Below, piece by piece: positions 1-8,002 of a stretch of 26,864 bases of DNA (within the stretch, counting starts at the first letter, position 1; each line of letters opens with the position of its first letter). Source of the DNA: Clostridia bacterium (GTDB lineage: Bacteria; Bacillota; Clostridia; Christensenellales; Aristaeellaceae); assembly GCA_017471125.1 (NCBI GenBank), contig JAFUWR010000252.1, positions 1-26,864 of the forward strand. The letters are read 5' to 3'. Position numbers and translations under genes: made by a program. The notes below the pieces were generated by a model. The model ran no database searches and had not been told where the DNA came from. It was given only the letters and a program-made list of their open reading frames with translations.

Positions 1-1
1 G

Positions 2-178
2 CCCGAGCGCCTGGCGCGGGCGCTGTGCAACAGCCGCGTGACCCTCGCCGCGCCAGTCATGGATTTGTGGACAAATCGTAAAGAAGTATTAAAATTGGGC
101 GTATTCCGCTTTTTATCGGGCGAAGGGACGCGAAAATCCCTTGAGGAAAATCCTGAAATGTGTATAATATATGGGTGA
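2..178 (+). CDS. 3' end of an unidentified gene (partial)
   Basis: One forward frame is open from the window edge to a TGA at 176-178. Its first 18 or so codons have G or C in nearly every third position, as real genes of this window do, so it is probably the tail of a gene entering from the left. After about position 60 the composition turns AT-rich and the codon bias is lost, so the last 35 codons look more like promoter DNA that happens to stay open. The visible peptide (ERLARALCNSRVTLAAPVM and onward) matches no family I recognise; I looked for the C terminus of Mfd, a common prsA neighbour, and did not find it. A short reverse-strand frame starting at ATG 60 is an alternative, but it has no ribosome site. 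Confidence 0.3.
   Translation, partial: PERLARALCNSRVTLAAPVMDLWTNRKEVLKLGVFRFLSGEGTRKSLEENPEMCIIYG
141..168 (+). promoter_or_regulatory. Sigma-A-type promoter of the PrsA-like gene
   Basis: TTGAGG (141-146) and a perfect TATAAT (163-168) are separated by 16 bp in an AT-rich patch. Transcription would start near 175, giving a leader of about 50 nt before the ribosome site at 213-219. Confidence 0.7.
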
Positions 179-227
179 GCTTATTTTTTGGGTGTTACAG
201 ACCCCGAGATCGAAAGGAAGATTTTTC

Positions 228-1670
228 ATGAGACATACGCTTGTGAAGCTGATGGGCCTGCTCGTCGCGCTGACGCTGGCGCTCACCGGCTGCAACCTGA
301 TCGGCATCGACCCGATGATGCAGCTGGACGAGGACTTCGCCAAGGCCGCGAAGGACTTCTCCACCGTGGTGGCCGAATACGACGGCGGCACCGTCACCAA
401 GGGCGACGTGATGGGCTCCTTCGCCAACAACTACGCCTATTATTCCCAGATGTACAGCATGTTCGGCATGAGCCTGACTAGCGACGTGGTGGAGAACATC
501 AAGCAGCAGTCCCTGGAGGACGAGATCCAGGGCATCGCCGTGGAGAAGGAGCTGGCCGCCCGCGGCCTGAGCCTGTCCGACGAAAAGGTCGAGGAGATCA
601 AGACCACCGCCGAGAGCAACTATCAGCAGGCGTATGATTCCTACTACGAGAGCGCCGAGGGCAAGGGCGATGTCAAGGCCCGTCAGACCGAGTACAACAT
701 GTACATCAACGGCCTGAGCAAGGAGACCTTCGAGAAGCTGCAGCGCCGCCAGGAGGAGCTGAGCCTGATCGAGGAGACCGTCGAGGGCGAGATCAGCGAG
801 CTGACCGACGAGCAGCTCCAGGCCGCCTATGACGAGAAGGTCTCCGACGACGAGAGCGCCTACGCCGAGGACGCCGGTTCCTTCGAGAGCGCCATGGCCT
901 CCGAGGACGACCTGGTGGCCTGGATGCCCGAGGGCTACCGCACCGTGAAGCACATCCTGGTGAAGCCCGACGACACCGTGCTCAACGACGTGACCGACGC
1001 CCGCGACGCGCTGGACGAGGCCAATTCGACCCTCGAGGGCTACCAGGAGGAGCTGGACGCCCTGAACGACGACGACGCCGAGCCCGCCGCGGAGGAAGCC
1101 GCCGAGGGCGAGGACGCTGAGGCCACCGAGGAAGAAGCCGAGGCCGACGAGGCCCGCACCGCCGAGGAGATCCAGGCCGACATCGACGCCGCCACCGCCG
1201 AGGTGGAGGCCGCCAGGAAGGCCGTGGAGGAGGCCGAGGCCAAGTGCCTGGAGTCCGTCAAGGCCAAGACCGACGAGATCTACGCCAAGCTGGCCGAGGG
1301 CGCGGAGTTTAGCGACCTGATCGCCGAGTACGGCGAGGATCCGGGCATGCAGAACGAGCCCACCGCCACCCGCGGCTACTACGTGTCCTCCAAGTCGGAG
1401 AACTGGGACAAGAACTTCACCGCCGGCGCGATGGCGCTGGCCAATGTGGGCGACGTGTCCGAGACCCCGGTCATCAGCACCAGCGGCGTGCACATCATCC
1501 GCTACGAGTCCGACGTGACCCCCGGCGCGGTGCCGCTGGACGACATCCGCGACGCCCTGTACGAGACCACCCTCGAGACCGCGAAGCACGAGCACTACGA
1601 GGAGGCGCTGGAGGGCTGGACCACCGCGCTGAACCCGGTGTACCACGCGGACGCCTTCACGCTGGGCTAA
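228..1670 (+). CDS. PrsA/SurA-like peptidyl-prolyl isomerase lipoprotein with split parvulin domain
   Basis: Extracytoplasmic foldase of 480 aa, expected to help secreted proteins fold at the membrane surface. The start at ATG 228 follows AAAGGAAG; frames further upstream would begin inside the promoter. Residues 1-21 form a lipoprotein signal with lipobox LTGC and Cys22 as the lipidated residue. Residues 50-230 resemble the SurA/PrsA N-terminal chaperone region, including a long charged helical stretch. The parvulin domain starts at 238 (YRTVKHILV) and ends with GVHIIRYES (420-428), but the usual short link after HILV is replaced by about 95 residues (roughly 249-345). These are very rich in Asp, Glu and Ala and predicted to be coiled coil. 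The domain resumes at DEIYAKLAEGAEFSDL. An ordinary parvulin domain is about 90 aa, so this one is doubled by the insert. A hairpin terminator follows. The PPIase family call is strong; the PrsA versus SurA label and the substrates are inferred. Confidence 0.85.
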   Translation: MRHTLVKLMGLLVALTLALTGCNLIGIDPMMQLDEDFAKAAKDFSTVVAEYDGGTVTKGDVMGSFANNYAYYSQMYSMFGMSLTSDVVENIKQQSLEDEIQGIAVEKELAARGLSLSDEKVEEIKTTAESNYQQAYDSYYESAEGKGDVKARQTEYNMYINGLSKETFEKLQRRQEELSLIEETVEGEISELTDEQLQAAYDEKVSDDESAYAEDAGSFESAMASEDDLVAWMPEGYRTVKHILVKPDDTVLNDVTDARDALDEANSTLEGYQEELDALNDDDAEPAAEEAAEGEDAEATEEEAEADEARTAEEIQADIDAATAEVEAARKAVEEAEAKCLESVKAKTDEIYAKLAEGAEFSDLIAEYGEDPGMQNEPTATRGYYVSSKSENWDKNFTAGAMALANVGDVSETPVISTSGVHIIRYESDVTPGAVPLDDIRDALYETTLETAKHEHYEEALEGWTTALNPVYHADAFTLG

Positions 1671-1686
1671 TTATCAAATGAACGAT

Positions 1687-1714
1687 GGCCGCCGACGTAT
1701 GTCGGCGGCCTTAT
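1687..1714 (+). terminator. Hairpin terminator after the PrsA-like gene
   Basis: A perfect 10-bp stem GGCCGCCGAC / GTCGGCGGCC with a 4-nt loop is followed by TTAT. The U-tract is short, so termination may be partial. It lies between the foldase stop and the ribosome site of the amidohydrolase, which has no clear promoter of its own and may depend on read-through. Confidence 0.65.
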
Positions 1715-1730
1715 CCATAGAGGTGGGAGC

Positions 1731-2585
1731 ATGTTCGGGGACTGTCACATCCACATGGTGCTGGACGGGGTGTACTACAAGGACGCCATCGCCGCCCATC
1801 GCGCGGGGACGCGGGACGACATCATCCGCCCGCGATTGGCCGATTACGCCGCCCGGGGCATCACCTTCCTGCGGGATGGCGGCGACGCCTTCGGCGCGGG
1901 GGAGCGGGCGCGGGCGCTGGCCCCGGAGTACGGCATCACCTACCGCACGCCCACATTCAACATGTGCCTGAACGGGCGCTACGGCGCGTTCATCGGCAGG
2001 ACCTTCGACACCGTCGGGGACTACCGGGCGCTGGTCGCGGAGGTCAAAAAGCGGAAGGGCGACTTCATCAAGCTGATGGTCTCCGGCATCATGGATTTCG
2101 ACCGATACGGCGTCGTCACCAGCGAGCCGCTGACCTATGCCCAGATGCGGGAGCTGTTCGACATCGCCCACGGCGAGGGCTTCGCGGTGATGGCCCACGC
2201 CAACGGGGCCGACACCGTCAAGCGCGCCCTCGAGGCCGGAGTGGACTCCGTGGAGCACGGGGCCTATATGGACGACGAGGCCGTGGGCATGCTGGCCGAC
2301 AGCGGCGCGGTGTGGGTGCCCACGCTGGTCACCGTCGCGAACCTCGTCGGCTGCGGCCGCTATCCCGACGACGTGCTCACCCGCATCCTCGACCTTCAGA
2401 TGCGCAACGTCGCCCGCTGCGCCGCCCTCGGCGGCAGGATCGCCCTCGGCAGCGACGCCGGCGCCTATCGCGTGTTCCACGGGCAGGGCACTGTCGATGA
2501 GTACGCGCTGATGAAGCGAGCTTTGGGTGAAAAAGCTGACATCATTTTGGCCGAGGGGGAGAAGGTCATACGGGAGAAGTTTTGA
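1731..2585 (+). CDS. Amidohydrolase-family metal-dependent hydrolase
   Basis: A 284-aa cytoplasmic enzyme of the amidohydrolase superfamily (TIM barrel with a metal centre). The expected ligands are all present. The HxH pair is at the start of strand 1 (DCHIHM, residues 4-9), and a Lys that could be the carbamylated bridging residue sits in DFIKLMVSG. Single histidines lie in VMAHANG and SVEHGAYM, and the catalytic Asp is in ALGSDAG near the C terminus. Motif spacing is closest to the imidazolonepropionase-like / Xaa-Pro dipeptidase-like branch, but the substrate cannot be read from sequence. It starts at ATG 1731 behind AGGTGGGA (1721-1728). The protein is short for the superfamily (often 380-420 aa) because it lacks the N-terminal beta-sandwich: the metal motif begins almost at residue 1. 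The toxin-antitoxin promoter starts within 10 bp of its stop. Confidence 0.8.
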   Translation: MFGDCHIHMVLDGVYYKDAIAAHRAGTRDDIIRPRLADYAARGITFLRDGGDAFGAGERARALAPEYGITYRTPTFNMCLNGRYGAFIGRTFDTVGDYRALVAEVKKRKGDFIKLMVSGIMDFDRYGVVTSEPLTYAQMRELFDIAHGEGFAVMAHANGADTVKRALEAGVDSVEHGAYMDDEAVGMLADSGAVWVPTLVTVANLVGCGRYPDDVLTRILDLQMRNVARCAALGGRIALGSDAGAYRVFHGQGTVDEYALMKRALGEKADIILAEGEKVIREKF

Positions 2586-2594
2586 TTTTTTCCG

Positions 2595-2623
2595 TTGACG
2601 CCGCTTCCCGCCTATGATATAGT
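2595..2623 (+). promoter_or_regulatory. Strong sigma-A promoter of the first BrnT module
   Basis: TTGACG (2595-2600), 17-bp spacer, TATAGT (2618-2623), preceded by TG one base upstream (extended -10, 2615-2616). Transcription should start near 2630, about 15 nt before the toxin ATG. The toxin ribosome site AAGGGG follows at once. No obvious operator palindrome overlaps it. Confidence 0.7.
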
Positions 2624-2644
2624 ATTGGTGAAGGGGTTGGAAAG

Positions 2645-2971
2645 ATGGCGGAGATCGTGTTTTCCCTGGGGGAATACAGTTTCATCTATGACGCGGACAA
2701 GGGCATGAAGAACAAGCGCAAGCACGGCCTGTCGTTTGAGACCGCCGCGCATGTCTTTCAGGATCGGCTGCGCCTTGATTTCCCCGACGACGCGCACAGC
2801 ACCATCGACGAAGAGCGGTGGATCACCATCGGCTTGGTACAGGAAGTGCTGACGGTGGTCTACTGCGAGAGGGAGACGGACGGGGTTGAGTACTTCCGGC
2901 TGATCTCCGCGAGACCGGCGAGCCCGGAGGAGCGTACCCTGTATAATAACAACATCTTTGGCAGAAGGTAG
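2645..2971 (+). CDS. brnT: BrnT-family (DUF497) ribonuclease toxin, module 1
   Basis: A 108-aa protein with the BrnT signature. An N-terminal strand is followed by KNKRKHGLSFETAAHVFQD (residues 22-40), then an acidic loop with the DEERW turn, a strand LTVVYCE and the C-terminal RLISARPASPEER. BrnT proteins have a RelE-like fold and are known as mRNA-cleaving toxins of type II toxin-antitoxin systems. It is longer than module 2 in this window (95 aa), mainly through an extra N-terminal segment and a C-terminal NNNIFGRR. The toxin is first in the operon, as is usual for brnTA, and is separated by 13 bp from the small antitoxin gene. Codon use is less GC-biased than in neighbouring housekeeping genes, which fits acquisition by transfer. 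Confidence 0.85.
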   Translation: MAEIVFSLGEYSFIYDADKGMKNKRKHGLSFETAAHVFQDRLRLDFPDDAHSTIDEERWITIGLVQEVLTVVYCERETDGVEYFRLISARPASPEERTLYNNNIFGRR

Positions 2972-2984
2972 AGGAGGTGTCGTT

Positions 2985-3185
2985 ATGGACGTGAGATTCA
3001 CCTTGAAGGCCGACGAGCCCTTGACCGAGGAGCAGATCAGGGAGATCGAGGCGGCCTGCGCCATGCCGTACGTGGAGGACGAGGATTGCCCCGCCATCGA
3101 CCCGGAAAAGACGCCCGAGCTCTGGGCGGCGGCGCACAAGGCGCTGGCGGAGCGCAACCGCAGAATGGCGCAGAGCATGGCCTGA
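2985..3185 (+). CDS. Short antitoxin partner of BrnT module 1, without a DNA-binding domain
   Basis: A 66-aa acidic protein starting at ATG 2985 behind a strong GAGGAGGTG (2971-2979); an in-frame ATG at 2958 lies inside the toxin end and has no ribosome site. Residues 14-41 (LTEEQIREIEAA, then PYVEDEDCPAIDPE) align with the start of the second antitoxin in this window (16938-17261): about 17 of 28 positions are identical. After that block this protein has only a short charged helix (LWAAAHKALAERNRRMAQ), whereas the second antitoxin continues into a ribbon-helix-helix DNA-binding domain. It is therefore read as the toxin-neutralising half alone. The partnership is inferred from position and this similarity. 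It ends just before a strong bidirectional hairpin. Confidence 0.7.
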   Translation: MDVRFTLKADEPLTEEQIREIEAACAMPYVEDEDCPAIDPEKTPELWAAAHKALAERNRRMAQSMA

Positions 3186-3195
3186 CGATCGTATA

Positions 3196-3233
3196 GAAAC
3201 GGCCCACCCGGTCAAACCCGGATGGGCCGTTTC
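3196..3233. terminator. Bidirectional hairpin terminator between convergent operons
   Basis: Stem GAAACGGCCCA (3196-3206) pairs with TGGGCCGTTTC (3223-3233), then one mismatch, then an inner CCGG/CCGG pair and a 6-nt loop. The GAAAC/GTTTC ends provide a U-rich tail in both directions. It sits between the antitoxin stop (3185, +) and the permease stop (3234, -), so it can serve both transcripts. Confidence 0.8.
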
Positions 3234-5126
3234 CTATGCGGCTTTCTTCTTCCCGGTGAGCCGCGCCCAGCGCTCGCGGCGCTTCTTCCTGCGCTCGAGG
3301 CGTTCGCCGAGGTCCCGGGCCCCGATGCCATAGACGAGGTAGAGTATGAGGCCGGAGACGAGCATGATGAACACGGTGGAGGCGCAGCGCCTGCCGGACC
3401 CGTTCATGTTGTACCCGTCGCGGCCCTCCTCGGCGGTCATGGACTGCATGACCATGGCGTAGGACTTGCCGTAGGAGGAGTGGAAGGTGGCGGACATGTC
3501 GTATTCGGTGAACAGCGCGTTGAAGTTCAGCGCGAACACGGCCAGCACGCTGGGCAGCACGATGGGCAGCTTGACCCGCAGGAACGTGACCAGCGGGCTC
3601 GCGCCCAGGTTGCGGGCGGCGTCCTCCAGCTCGTCGTCGATGGCGTAGTAGGCGGCCTTCACCATCCGCAGCGCGAACGGCAGCTTGACCACCGTGTAGG
3701 CCATGACGATCAGGAACCGCACGTTCTCCCGGTAGTACAGGTTCTTGCCCAGCACGTACCACACCTCGTCGTTGAAGAAGGTGCGGAAGGAGTAGCAGAT
3801 CAGTATCGTGGGCAGCAGCCACGGGAACAGCAGGCACGCCTCCACGATGACGGAGCGCTTCTTGTTGCGGTGCTTGAAGATGTAGTTCACCGCCACCACC
3901 ACGATCACGCAGGCCAGCGCCGCCGCCAGCGCGGACAGCACGAAGCTCAGCCGTATGCCGCCCACGGTGTCCGTGTTGGAGAACACGCCGGAGATCACGT
4001 CGTGGCGCACCTTGGTCTTGCCGCGGCTGGTGGTGTACTCGTAGTCCCGGGAGCCGAAGTAGTTGATGAGCGTCCAGCTGTTCACGTTAAGCGACTTCGA
4101 CCGTATCGCCGGCCAGTTCTGGAAGGAGAACACGACGATCATCACCACGGGCGTCATGTAGATGACGAACAGCACGTAGGCGTAGATGTGGGCGACGACG
4201 TTCCAGACCGGGTTCTGGATCTTCTGCTTGACCAGCTTGGCCTTGGTCTTGGAGACGGACAGGTAGTGGCCCTTGCGCTCGTAGTGGTTGAGCACCGTCA
4301 GCAGCACGATGGTGAACATCGCCAGTATGATGGACAGCAGCGCGGCGCGGGCCTGGGGGAAGGACTCGTCCGCCGCCGAGGAGCCCGCCAGGCGCACGAT
4401 CTCGGGGTTTATGGAGTTGTAGCCCAGCAGCGTCGGCGCGGACATGGCGCAAAGGCCGGTGATGAAGGTCATGACCGTCAGGCTGAACAGCGTGGGCAGC
4501 AGCGTGGGCATGACCACCTGCATCAGCACCTTGAAGGGCTTCGCGCCCATGTTGCGGGCGGCCTCGACGGTGTTGTAGTCGATGCCGCGGATGGCGTTTC
4601 TAAGGAACAGCGCGTGGTTGCTGGTGCAGGCGAAGGTCATCGTGAACAGCACGGCGCTGAACCCGGCGAACCACTGCTTGTTCATCGCGGGGAACATCTG
4701 GCAAAGCCACGTGGTCAGCATGCCGTCCTTGTCGTACAGGAACTGGTACCCCGCCACCAGCGCCACGCCGGAGTAGATGAGCGTGGTCATGTAGCCCAGG
4801 CGCAGTATCTTCGCGCCCTTGATGTCGAAGTACTCGGTCAGCAGCACGATGGAGATGCCCACGATGTTCACCGTGACCACCAGGCACACCGCCAGCTTCA
4901 GCGAGTTCCACACGAAGGAGGGCATGCTGCCCGCGAAGAAGAACCGTATGACCGCCATCGGGTCGGCGTTGCCGGCGGCGTCCTTCTCCCGGAAGATGCT
5001 GGTCAGCGTGTTCCAGCAGGGGATGACCATGAACCCCAGGAACAGGTAGATGAACAGCACCCCGCCGAACACCTTCCAGACCAGCGACAGGTCGACGCCG
5101 CCCCGGCGCTTCAATGTGTTTTGCAT
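3234..5126 (-). CDS. ABC transporter permease, fused double-domain (FbpB/AfuB-like)
   Basis: A 630-aa integral membrane protein carrying two BPD_transp_1 domains in one chain, as in iron(III)-type (FbpB/AfuB) and some thiamine or phosphonate importers. Each half has the EAA coupling loop that docks on the ATPase. The first is VEAARNMGAKPFKVLMQVV (about 187-205); the second is EDAARNLGASPLVTFLRV (about 495-515). About 12 hydrophobic helices are visible, starting at residue 15. It starts at ATG 5126 behind GGGGAGGTG, 15 bp after the ATPase stop, and is the last gene of the leftward operon. Its stop abuts the bidirectional terminator. The tail is strongly basic (ERRKKRRERWARLTGKKKAA), consistent with a cytoplasmic C terminus. 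The substrate is uncertain: Fe(III), thiamine, polyamine and 2-aminoethylphosphonate systems share this architecture. Confidence 0.88.
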   Translation of the reverse strand: MQNTLKRRGGVDLSLVWKVFGGVLFIYLFLGFMVIPCWNTLTSIFREKDAAGNADPMAVIRFFFAGSMPSFVWNSLKLAVCLVVTVNIVGISIVLLTEYFDIKGAKILRLGYMTTLIYSGVALVAGYQFLYDKDGMLTTWLCQMFPAMNKQWFAGFSAVLFTMTFACTSNHALFLRNAIRGIDYNTVEAARNMGAKPFKVLMQVVMPTLLPTLFSLTVMTFITGLCAMSAPTLLGYNSINPEIVRLAGSSAADESFPQARAALLSIILAMFTIVLLTVLNHYERKGHYLSVSKTKAKLVKQKIQNPVWNVVAHIYAYVLFVIYMTPVVMIVVFSFQNWPAIRSKSLNVNSWTLINYFGSRDYEYTTSRGKTKVRHDVISGVFSNTDTVGGIRLSFVLSALAAALACVIVVVAVNYIFKHRNKKRSVIVEACLLFPWLLPTILICYSFRTFFNDEVWYVLGKNLYYRENVRFLIVMAYTVVKLPFALRMVKAAYYAIDDELEDAARNLGASPLVTFLRVKLPIVLPSVLAVFALNFNALFTEYDMSATFHSSYGKSYAMVMQSMTAEEGRDGYNMNGSGRRCASTVFIMLVSGLILYLVYGIGARDLGERLERRKKRRERWARLTGKKKAA

Positions 5127-5141
5127 GTCGGCACCTCCCCG

Positions 5142-6134
<993 letters not shown>

Positions 6135-6159
6135 GGTATCGCTTCCTTTATCACGTACT

Positions 6160-6185
6160 CGGGCGGGCTCATGCGAGCCCGCCCG
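6160..6185 (-). promoter_or_regulatory. Intercistronic hairpin inside the ABC operon
   Basis: A perfect 11-bp GC-rich stem CGGGCGGGCTC / GAGCCCGCCCG with loop ATGC lies in the 88-bp gap between the cystatin-like gene and the ATPase gene. No U-tract follows on the transcript, so it is more likely an RNA-stabilising or attenuating hairpin than a full terminator. That would let the upstream binding-protein genes be expressed above the membrane components. Confidence 0.6.
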
Positions 6186-6222
6186 CGGGATCAGTGCCAC
6201 ATCAGAAGATACAGCCGGGGGA

Positions 6223-6729
6223 TCAATGGAAAATGCCCTTGTCGGCCAGCTCCTCGATGTCGAGCTCGACCACGTTGGTCACCGTCGCTTCGCCGCCGAA
6301 GGCCTCGTTGAGGTAGACCAGGGCCCAGCCGGTGTAGGGGGTGTCGGTGTCGGTATAGTCACAGTGGCAGAGGATGCAGTAATTCATGCCGCTGACCACC
6401 TGGGTGCCCAGCAGCGCCACGGGGGTGTAGACCACGCCGGTCAGCCCCTCCACGGCCTTGTCGAACAGGGCCTTGAGGGTGTCGCCGCCCTTGGCGGTGT
6501 CGTAGGTGGTCAGCTCCCAGCCGCCGGCCAGGACGTCGTTGTTGAAGTCCTCCTCGCTGTCGTCCGCGCCGTCCGGGAAGCTCCAGTCGTCCGCGGCCTC
6601 GGCGTCCGCCGGGGCGGCGTCTGTGGCTTCGGCGGTGTCGGCGGCGGCGTCCGCGTCGGCGGTCTCCGCCATCGCGCAGGTGGTCACGAGCAGCATGAGG
6701 GCCATCAGTAGGGCCAATATCTTCTTCAT
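6223..6729 (-). CDS. Small secreted protein with cystatin-like QVVxG motif
   Basis: A 168-aa exported protein. Residues 1-21 are a classical signal peptide ending CAMAE (cleavage after Ala21). An Ala/Asp/Glu-rich low-complexity spacer follows (about 22-65), then a compact domain (68-168). This domain has an N-terminal LAGGWE, a helix TLKALFDKAVEGL, then LLGTQVVSGMNYCILCHCDY and a final strand pair. GG, helix, then QVVxG followed by NY is the layout of the cystatin fold and of its inhibitor loop (residues 110-114). It is the second gene of the transporter operon, 36 bp after the binding-protein gene, with ribosome site GAAAGGATAG. The function is unknown. It may be an accessory ligand-binding or protease-inhibiting factor; the fold assignment is from pattern only. 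Confidence 0.65.
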   Translation of the reverse strand: MKKILALLMALMLLVTTCAMAETADADAAADTAEATDAAPADAEAADDWSFPDGADDSEEDFNNDVLAGGWELTTYDTAKGGDTLKALFDKAVEGLTGVVYTPVALLGTQVVSGMNYCILCHCDYTDTDTPYTGWALVYLNEAFGGEATVTNVVELDIEELADKGIFH

Positions 6730-6765
6730 GTGCGGTCTATCCTTTCAAGAGATCGGGGAAGTGCC

Positions 6766-7959
6766 TTACGCCTCGGGCGCGGCCTGGGTCAGGGTCGCCC
6801 AGTCGAGGTTGTCCCAGTCGGGCTCGGCGGGGGCGTCGGCGTTGTCGGCCCAGTAGAAGCCCAGGTTGGTCATGATGTTGGTCCACTCGGCGGCGTGCGC
6901 GCCCACGTACTCGGCGTAGGTCATGTCGGTGCCCTCGACCTTGTTCAGGGAGAAGTTCGGGATGGCGTAGATGGCGGGCACCTCGTCGAACAGCTCGGCC
7001 ACGGCGTCCTCGTTGCAGGGATAGCTGTCGAACTCATCGGACCACTCGATCTGGGTCTCGGCGGAGCCGAACCAGTCGGCGAACGCCTTCACGGCCTCGG
7101 TCTGCGCCTCGGTGCGGTTGGGGTTGTCCAGCACGCCGATGTACTCGGCGATGTAATAGGTGCCGTCGGCGATGTCGGCCAGCGCCCAGTTCTCGGGCTC
7201 CAGGGTGCCGCGCAGCGGGTTCTCGGCGGTCTCCTCGGCGGCCTCGATGTTGCCGTACAGGGAGGAGGAGTAGAAGGTGGACAGCTGCACGTCGCCGCGG
7301 ATCAGCGGATCGAGGCCGTAGCTGTCGCCGGTGAAGTTGCCGTTGGCGCAATACTGCCACAGGGTCTTCCAGCCGCCGATGGAGATGCCACCCGCCGGGG
7401 ACGCCGGATCGGTGAAGGCGTACAGCATGGCGTTGTTGATGTTGGCGTTGGTGGTGCCGCCGACCTTGCCCTGGCGATACCACTTGTAGCCGGAATTGAC
7501 GATGTCGGCCCAGTGGTCGAAGTGGATCTCCTCGCCGTTGGTGCCCAGCTCGTCGTTGCGGTAGAGCATCAGGATGTTCTGGATGACCAGGCCGTAGGCC
7601 TTGCCGTCATACTTGTAGTCGCCCACCTTGTCGGCCCAGGAGGGGGTCCAGTCCGCCACGGACAGGTTCTCGTAGGTGCCGTTGACGAGCTGGCTCCAGC
7701 GCACCTCGTTCAGGCCGAAGATGATGTCGCCGTCCTTGTTCTCGTTGGCGGCCTGCACGGCGGCGGTGTCGCCGGAGATGACGGAGTTGTCGTCCAGAGA
7801 GATGTCGAAGCCCGCTTCCTTGGCCGCGTTCACCAGCCAGGTCACGCGCTCGGGGGAGTTGGAGTTGGAGTAGATGCGGATGGTGTAATCCTCGGCCAGC
7901 GCGGAGAACATCGCCAGGGACAGCGCCAGCACGATCAGCAGGGATACGAATTTTTTCAT
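6766..7959 (-). CDS. ABC transporter substrate-binding protein (FbpA/thiamine-type family)
   Basis: A 397-aa secreted periplasmic-binding-type protein, first gene of the operon. The signal peptide is MKKFVSLLIV through FSALA, with a type I cleavage site after Ala22 (SALA-ED). There is no lipobox cysteine. The mature part begins with YTIRIYSNSNSPE and shows the two-lobed type II layout seen in iron(III), thiamine and polyamine binding proteins: GDIIFGLNE, DGKAYGLVIQNILMLYR, WADIV, and a later TFYSSSLYGN that could supply ligand tyrosines. ATG 7959 follows an excellent AGGAGG. Ligand identity is not readable. The fused permease and FbpC-like ATPase fit a metal or small-cation importer best, but there is no Fur-box sequence upstream. 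Confidence 0.85.
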   Translation of the reverse strand: MKKFVSLLIVLALSLAMFSALAEDYTIRIYSNSNSPERVTWLVNAAKEAGFDISLDDNSVISGDTAAVQAANENKDGDIIFGLNEVRWSQLVNGTYENLSVADWTPSWADKVGDYKYDGKAYGLVIQNILMLYRNDELGTNGEEIHFDHWADIVNSGYKWYRQGKVGGTTNANINNAMLYAFTDPASPAGGISIGGWKTLWQYCANGNFTGDSYGLDPLIRGDVQLSTFYSSSLYGNIEAAEETAENPLRGTLEPENWALADIADGTYYIAEYIGVLDNPNRTEAQTEAVKAFADWFGSAETQIEWSDEFDSYPCNEDAVAELFDEVPAIYAIPNFSLNKVEGTDMTYAEYVGAHAAEWTNIMTNLGFYWADNADAPAEPDWDNLDWATLTQAAPEA

Positions 7960-7983
7960 GGTCTGAAACCTCCTGTTTTGTTT

Positions 7984-7998
7984 GGTATTCCGAACACC
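7984..7998. promoter_or_regulatory. Candidate operator palindrome at the ABC-operon start site
   Basis: A 15-bp hyphenated palindrome GGTATTCCGAACACC with an odd centre at 7991 has 6 of 7 matched arm positions. It covers the predicted transcription start of the leftward ABC operon (-10 at 8003-8008), a typical repressor position. It does not resemble a Fur box. Confidence 0.45.
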
Positions 7999-8002
7999 AC
8001 GT

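Noticed and set aside
129..131. Terminator or riboswitch structure in the leader of the PrsA-like gene
   Set aside because: The leader from about 175 to 228 is only 50 nt and shows no stable stem or known riboswitch motif.
129..139. The ALA-type residues of YbeY HSAFHLMGYDH seen as a defective zinc site because the usual HG is HS
   Set aside because: The three metal-binding histidines are all kept, and I take Ser after the first His to be tolerated in this family. The numbers given here are residue positions in the fusion protein.
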